From: a virus
Length of the DNA stretch: 26,679 bases
Strand: one strand, 5' to 3'
Virus record (IMG/VR): IMGVR_UViG_3300018088_000004
Coordinates: 1 to 26,679 of that record
The notes under the pieces are model-generated. The model searched no databases. It was not told the origin of the DNA and saw nothing but the letters and a program-made list of their open reading frames with translations. How positions within the stretch are numbered: the first letter of the stretch is position 1; every line of letters begins with the position of its first letter. Below are positions 23,801-26,679 of the stretch, in pieces. The position numbers and the translations under genes were made by a program.

Positions 23801-24260
23801 GGCTGATGGGCTGGCAGATGCGCACCTCGCCGGCGGGATCAAACTTCTCGGGCGCCTTCCGCGTTCCGAGGTCCTCCGGGAACTCGGGGAGGCCTCGATT
23901 TTCGCCTTTCCGTGCTCGCCACCGGCCCCCTGCGAGACGTTCAGCCTGTCGACGATGGAATGTTGCAAGCTCGGGGTTCCGGTCGTTCTCGCCCCCGCCG
24001 ACGCGCTTGAGTCGATCTACGGGGGGACAGTGCGGATGACTCCGTCCCCTGTTCGAGAGCATCTGGACGAGTTCGCAGCGGCCGTCATCGACGTCCTTCA
24101 GGACTCCGATGAACAGGCCAGGCTTGCGGAGACGGGTCGTCAGCTCGCCAACAAGTTCACTTTCGAGCGTGAGGCCGAGGTGCTGGACGGCATCATCAGG
24201 AAGCACTTGCGACCGAAGAAAGAAGGATATGGCGCATCCGCTGAACTTCGCCAGAGTTGA
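20898..24260 (+). CDS. Tri-modular glycosyltransferase (GT2-like, TPR-like, two GT4-like domains)
   Basis: 1120 residues. Domain 1 (~1-190) is GT2-like: ACLIVKDDPRV, DEIVVVDTGRS, and W92-L-D-A-D-D-E98 holding the DXD metal site. Residues ~200-370 are helical, repeat-like and TPR-like. Domain 2 (~390-740) is GT4-like: GIGGSETAVIEVAK (GGSE 415-418), RNGIDLTRF, SPDRGLEWLLGIWP near 559, and the acidic end FHETSCIGVMEAQAAGL. Domain 3 (~770-1105) repeats this: MGGGSRAGFVHL at 783, LPNGVPKM, SPERGLRLLLRVWP near 922, and CETFSLSTMECCKLGVPVV. It would transfer up to three sugars to virion, host-surface or DNA acceptors. Such a large fused enzyme is unusual in a head cluster. Confidence 0.85.
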   Translation: MTDVSACLIVKDDPRVVQALTSIRAHVDEIVVVDTGRSMDEWPTEEDQLYYEGLADKLQVFKECNFPDGDIADFSAARNRSFELATHDTVMWLDADDEVVGLEHLQDAIAWCEREAAGRPWRARFPYEYEYDEQGVCITMQSRERIVAPKAAFHWVRRVHEGLTAKQPTGWITIHPPFPIIWKHRAKGSESKEHNRRNLRILRDVAKLAPDDIDAKTAFDLGVAQYRNGDHLAAIHSLAWCADRSDWTEEKLLACMHLVELYSFYPGTERAEAWALRAVDTCPEWPDGYFALAKIAFSAAEKHGADERRQLERAAHYAAQGLACAEPDALGTRNPQDRARNIPWILHESLRRLGRLSEALCAIRLCTDDNPQVRLRQRDLEFETGERRATIDIAIVCGESPERFDPLTVATKGIGGSETAVIEVAKRLVTGGARVRIFCECENPGLYDEVEYHSMSDLAAVESCELLIAWRKATLLELLPARVKWLWCHDKEPNYYTKWAGQLADRVLVLSEWHKQHMAELFPELAFKLCVTRNGIDLTRFDVVVERDHKPHKAIWSCSPDRGLEWLLGIWPTIRARVTDAELHCFYGFVNFDPDDGRAVRIQALAATLTDEGVIMRGRVDQRTLAAEMLSAGVWLYPSWAYDRPFHETSCIGVMEAQAAGLRVVASGWGALLETVRVGHLILGDDVRTAEYETEFVEATVAAMTDGQDHLRALSQRAAREAFSWDGVAAEWSRWAVEDVREHPVASIRPERSDEPIVHMVLGPQGSGGLVMDVRAGLGDEAMGGGSRAGFVHLTRALARRGLRVRAFSTFADAYVEQDGVEWIRLDRLRAHGTPDVMFAFHDTSVLELAQPGVLRIGSHHSYQPYLHFQHTDVNTAPSEHAMRFLRDRFDPGTPWYVLPNGVPKMSVDRKPVPGRVLYHTSPERGLRLLLRVWPKIRASVSRATLHVVGPVEELIAAASAPSWRTSLADGLADAHLAGGIKLLGRLPRSEVLRELGEASIFAFPCSPPAPCETFSLSTMECCKLGVPVVLAPADALESIYGGTVRMTPSPVREHLDEFAAAVIDVLQDSDEQARLAETGRQLANKFTFEREAEVLDGIIRKHLRPKKEGYGASAELRQS

Positions 24261-24672
24261 TGACCGAATATTTCGGGGAGGTCAACCAAAAGGAATCGAG
24301 TGGGATTCTCTCGTTTATGAGGGCATTCGTTCGGTTCTAAAGCTCAACGAGCTGACCACTGGCGATGATGCGTCCGCATGTTCCAGTCGAGGACTTATAC
24401 TGATAGAATTCACAATTACGGACGAGGTTGCACAGAGTCAGATAGACGAAGTTTCTGTCTTCGACAGAATCGATGACATACTTGATTCTGGCGGTCCTTG
24501 GTATGCACATTGCACCGAAGGTAAGGATCGCGTCGGCATCGTAGTTGCTCGTTATCGCGTCCGTCGTCAAGGCTGGTCCAAAGAGAAGGCTTGGAACGAA
24601 TGGGTGGCGATGGGATCACACGGATACAAAGGTCTCGTGAAAGCATGGCAAGATTGGCAACCTGGTAAATAA
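24229..24672 (+). CDS. Dual-specificity/tyrosine phosphatase (PFA-DSP-like)
   Basis: 147 residues from ATG 24229 (GAAGG upstream), overlapping the glycosyltransferase end by 32 bases. Starts LNFARVDDRIFRGGQPKG, the opening of plant-fungal-type atypical dual-specificity phosphatases. The active-site loop HCTEGKDR (H94, C95, R101) is the CX5R signature and is intact. It would dephosphorylate protein or inositol phosphate substrates. GC content is clearly lower than neighbours and codons differ, indicating a recently acquired cargo gene. Target unknown. Confidence 0.85.
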   Translation: MAHPLNFARVDDRIFRGGQPKGIEWDSLVYEGIRSVLKLNELTTGDDASACSSRGLILIEFTITDEVAQSQIDEVSVFDRIDDILDSGGPWYAHCTEGKDRVGIVVARYRVRRQGWSKEKAWNEWVAMGSHGYKGLVKAWQDWQPGK

Positions 24673-24677
24673 ATCCA

Positions 24678-25187
24678 ATGGCATATTCCGAGCAGGACCG
24701 AACGATTATTCGGCACTTCTTGGGATACCCTGCCATCTTCCTGCAGGCCGAGCCGCGCCTTGAAGCTGCGATCACGGCAACGCAGTCGGTCGCTGACGGC
24801 GGCGGTCGCCCCGACTCGAACACCGAGAACTACATCCTCGGCCTCGTCTACGGCACCAATCCGCAGACCGGCTCGGCGATCACGCTCGGGCCTGCGTCGC
24901 AAACGAGTACGCCCCGAGCGATGCCGGCAACGCAAGGGCTGCTCTCCATCGAGCAGCAAATCGCGAGCCTGCGACCGATCACCTTTGTGACCTCCGCCGA
25001 CAAGGGAGACGCCGTCATCGATGCCGCCCGCGGGATGGCCCTGCTGCGCGCCGAAGGGCGACGCCTGGTGAACGCACTCTCTCGCATGCTCGCGACCAAG
25101 CCGCGGGCCGACGTTTTCACGGGCGCAGACGTCGGGCCAGAATCGCCGCTGTTCTTCCCCGACCAACCCGCACCTTACGGCTGGTGA
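24678..25187 (+). CDS. Putative head-tail connector/neck protein
   Basis: 169 residues. Begins MAYSEQDRTIIRHFLGYPAI and contains a helical core (EQQIASLRPITFVTSADKGD ... MALLRAEGRRLVNALSRML). This layout resembles conserved hypothetical phage proteins located between capsid and tail genes, probably head-completion or connector subunits. Identification is from remembered pattern and position, so moderate confidence. GC and codon use match the head cluster, unlike the phosphatase before it. Confidence 0.55.
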   Translation: MAYSEQDRTIIRHFLGYPAIFLQAEPRLEAAITATQSVADGGGRPDSNTENYILGLVYGTNPQTGSAITLGPASQTSTPRAMPATQGLLSIEQQIASLRPITFVTSADKGDAVIDAARGMALLRAEGRRLVNALSRMLATKPRADVFTGADVGPESPLFFPDQPAPYGW

Positions 25188-25188
25188 G

Positions 25189-25884
25189 ATGGAAACTAAG
25201 TTCGTCCACGATCATCCGATTGCAGGCTTCTACGTGGTCGACCCGGAGACGGGCGGCTACAAGCACACGACGCACACGTTTTTCGACCACGAGCCGATGC
25301 TCTCGGCGTGGGGCAAGGCGATCAAGGAAGGCGACATCGCGATCGACGTTGGAGCCTGCTTCGGAAGTTTCACGCTACCGGCGCTCGCTCTCGGAGCTAC
25401 CGTCATCGCCGTCGAGCCGTCGACTGACGGGTTCGAAATCTTGGAAGCCAACGTCGGAGTCAATGGATGGCAGGGCCGATGCCAAGTGGTGCGGTCGGTG
25501 CTGTTCGACGGAACGCCATACCCCCAAGCTTTGCTGCAAGAGGTCTTCGGCCATCACTATCCAGGAAAAGACTTCGTCTTCGAGACGCTTGACGGGCTCG
25601 TCGCGCGGCTGGAACTCAAACGCGTCGACCACGTCAAGCTCGACGTCGAGGGCGCGGAGCTCGGCGTGCTTGAGGGAGGTCATGCAACGCTCGAGCGTTG
25701 GCACCCAGCCCTCTACATCGAGGACCACGACGGCATCAACAGCAACCCAGACTGCGTTGTCAGTTCCTATCCCGCATCGATTCGGAGCTCAGAGCGCATC
25801 CACGAGATGTTGCAGGGGCTCGGATACAACATCGAGGTGATGCCACACTCTTGCTCGCGCAAGTTCATCGTGGCGCGGAGGTAA
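25189..25884 (+). CDS. FkbM-family SAM-dependent methyltransferase
   Basis: 231 residues. Rossmann methyltransferase with SAM-binding motif I AIDVGACFGSFTLPAL (51-66), acidic motif II VIAVEPSTDGFEIL (72-85) and the FkbM-type post-motif HVKLDVEGAELGVLEGG (148-164). FkbM enzymes methylate sugar hydroxyls or amides. It begins one base after the connector gene's stop. Together with the glycosyltransferase upstream it suggests synthesis of a methylated glycan. The acceptor is unknown. Confidence 0.85.
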   Translation: METKFVHDHPIAGFYVVDPETGGYKHTTHTFFDHEPMLSAWGKAIKEGDIAIDVGACFGSFTLPALALGATVIAVEPSTDGFEILEANVGVNGWQGRCQVVRSVLFDGTPYPQALLQEVFGHHYPGKDFVFETLDGLVARLELKRVDHVKLDVEGAELGVLEGGHATLERWHPALYIEDHDGINSNPDCVVSSYPASIRSSERIHEMLQGLGYNIEVMPHSCSRKFIVARR

Positions 25885-25886
25885 CG

Positions 25887-26033
25887 ATGCCAATCAAATC
25901 GAAAGCTCAACGAGGATTCATTCATGCTGCCGAGGCCCGCGGCGATGTTCCCAAGGGCACGGCGAAGAAGCTCGAATCCGAAACCCCCAAGGGCAAGAAG
26001 CTCCCGAAGCGTGTCAAGAAAGGGAAGCGCTGA
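25887..26033 (+). CDS. Small basic protein, DUF3008-like
   Basis: 48 residues from ATG 25887. Sequence MPIKSKAQRGFIHAAEARGD then PKGTAKKLESETPKGKKLPK ending in KKGKR. This KSKAQ...E(T/S)PKGKKLP pattern occurs in many small phage and bacterial proteins annotated DUF3008. Lys-rich and likely nucleic-acid-associated. Its TGA shares a base with the next ATG (TGATG). Confidence 0.65.
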   Translation: MPIKSKAQRGFIHAAEARGDVPKGTAKKLESETPKGKKLPKRVKKGKR

Positions 26034-26260
26034 TGGGCCGCGCCGAGCAGACCGAGGCGATGCGGCACGCGGACAAGCCCGGGGCGGGCGTGTGCAAGCG
26101 GCGTAAGCTCGGCGCATCCGACCGCGCGTCGGCCATCATGCGGGAGTTCCATCGGGGCACTCTCCGGAGCGGCTCGGGCGGCAAGGTCAAGAGCGAGGAG
26201 CAGGCCAAGGCGATTGCCGCCAGCGAAGCGCGGCGCGCGAGGGGCGGCGGGAAACGCTGA
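26033..26260 (+). CDS. Small basic protein, DUF6496-like
   Basis: 75 residues from ATG 26033, overlapping the previous stop. The C-terminal half (IMREFHRGTLRSGSGGKVKS, then EEQAKAIAASEARRARGG) matches the pattern of DUF6496-type phage proteins: 'MREF..G.L.SGSG..V....QA.AIA.SEARR'. Often found next to DUF3008-like genes. Role unknown, perhaps DNA-associated. Family assignment is from memory. Confidence 0.65.
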   Translation: MGRAEQTEAMRHADKPGAGVCKRRKLGASDRASAIMREFHRGTLRSGSGGKVKSEEQAKAIAASEARRARGGGKR

Positions 26261-26263
26261 GCG

Positions 26264-26440
26264 GTGCGGATCAAGCCTCAGCAGGAGCGAGAGCGGAACG
26301 TGCCGGTGCTCAACGCCGAATCAGCCGCGCTGGCACACGAGATCCTCGACGTCGACGGCGAGGCGTATCTGCGCTGGCTTGAGACCGGCGAAGGCGAGGA
26401 TCCGTGTCAGGTGTGTCCCCAGCGCCCCTTTTCGCAATAG
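26264..26440 (+). CDS. Small hypothetical protein with C-terminal CxxC
   Basis: 58 residues from GTG 26264, three bases after the previous stop. The product is protein-like (NAESAALAHEILDVDGEAYL then RWLETGEGED) and ends with PCQVCPQRPFSQ. Its last 34 bases overlap the convergent zinc-finger gene on the other strand. There is no strong ribosome site, so translation may depend on coupling. No function recognised. Confidence 0.45.
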   Translation: MRIKPQQERERNVPVLNAESAALAHEILDVDGEAYLRWLETGEGEDPCQVCPQRPFSQ

Positions 26441-26679
26441 GCCTTGGTGCCCTGAGAGCGCGCGGTTCGCGACGACGTCCGCGTTGCCAGATTCGTGCAG
26501 CCAGGCGCAGAGCAGGGCAAAAGAGGCTTCAGCGCCCTGTCGCCGCCCTTGTGTTCTTCGCAATAGGCCTTGGTGCCTCTGAGGCGCGCCTGATATGACG
26601 ATCCCCACGTCGCCAGGTTCGTGCAGCCAGGCACCGAACACGGCATCCATGGTATTAGGGGGCCGCCCTTGTGTTCTTC
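26407..26679 (-). CDS. Repeated Cys/His zinc-finger-like protein, 5' end beyond window
   Basis: Minus-strand frame open to the right edge. It encodes a ~40-residue unit of the form PC(S)xPGCTNLAT, then G-T-K-A-Y-C-E. Two units are visible (CSVPGCTNLATWGSSYQ and CSAPGCTNLATRTSSRT), plus the end of a third (EEHKGG) at the edge, in the same frame. Unit 1 ends CEEH, giving a C-x4-C ... C-x2-H metal site; unit 2 ends CEKG, losing the His. ATG 26646 is internal to the open frame, so the true start is probably outside. Resembles the Cys-rich N-terminal module of HNH endonucleases. It reads against the head operon. Confidence 0.55.
   Translation of the reverse strand, partial: EEHKGGPLIPWMPCSVPGCTNLATWGSSYQARLRGTKAYCEEHKGGDRALKPLLPCSAPGCTNLATRTSSRTARSQGTKAYCEKGRWGHT
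26431..26679. repeat. Tandem ~120-126 bp DNA repeat at right edge
   Basis: TTCGCAATAGGCCTTGGTGC occurs at 26431 and again at 26557 (126 bp), and the lead-in CCGCCCTTGTGTTCTTC recurs at the right end (26663-26679), 120 bp later. Both full units also share TTCGTGCAGCCAGGC. It encodes the repeated Cys-rich units on the minus strand and continues beyond the window. Confidence 0.8.

Overview
The window is a stretch of a GC-rich tailed-phage (Caudoviricetes) genome or prophage. It holds the end of a VapE/VirE-type replication gene, an early block of small genes, a minus-strand accessory block, and a head-assembly cluster in canonical order: small terminase, large terminase, portal, SPP1 gp7/Mu F-like head protein, scaffold, major capsid. 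No tail, lysis, integrase, tRNA or CRISPR sequence was found, so lifestyle cannot be judged. The host is probably a high-GC Gram-negative bacterium, inferred only from base composition and gene style.

Left part (1-6800, plus strand). A 5'-truncated primase/helicase ends at 1770. Its 3' end carries iteron-like CCTGGGATCA repeats and an AT-rich patch. A gene-free region (1771-2420) follows, with alternating CG tracts, a tandem repeat holding two exact TTGAT-N4-ATCAA palindromes, and four copies of a ~28-nt repeat that recurs three times at 6122-6236. Between these lie a winged-helix/coiled-coil protein, several unknown small genes, a proteasome-like Ntn hydrolase and a helix-turn-helix protein.

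Middle (6839-9795, minus strand). About seven genes read leftward from a strong TTGACA-N17-TAAATT promoter that would give a leaderless message. They include a short PAPS-reductase-like protein and a Cro/CI-type HTH domain. At least two of the genes appear frameshifted, so the block may be decaying or hold sequence errors.

Right part (9813-26679, plus strand). Head genes are tightly packed with TGATG, ATGA or GTGA overlaps. Unusual cargo sits among them: a histidine phosphatase, three paralogues of an unrecognised 'NPT..KD' domain just after the capsid gene, an 1120-residue protein with one GT2-like and two GT4-like glycosyltransferase modules, a low-GC dual-specificity phosphatase, and an FkbM methyltransferase. 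Two small basic proteins follow, and a minus-strand repeated zinc-finger-like gene runs off the right edge.

The most interesting inference is a virion- or host-surface-glycan modification set (three glycosyltransferase modules, a sugar O-methyltransferase, phosphatases) embedded in the head operon next to a new paralogous virion-protein family. This is an inference from domain motifs and context, not a demonstrated system.
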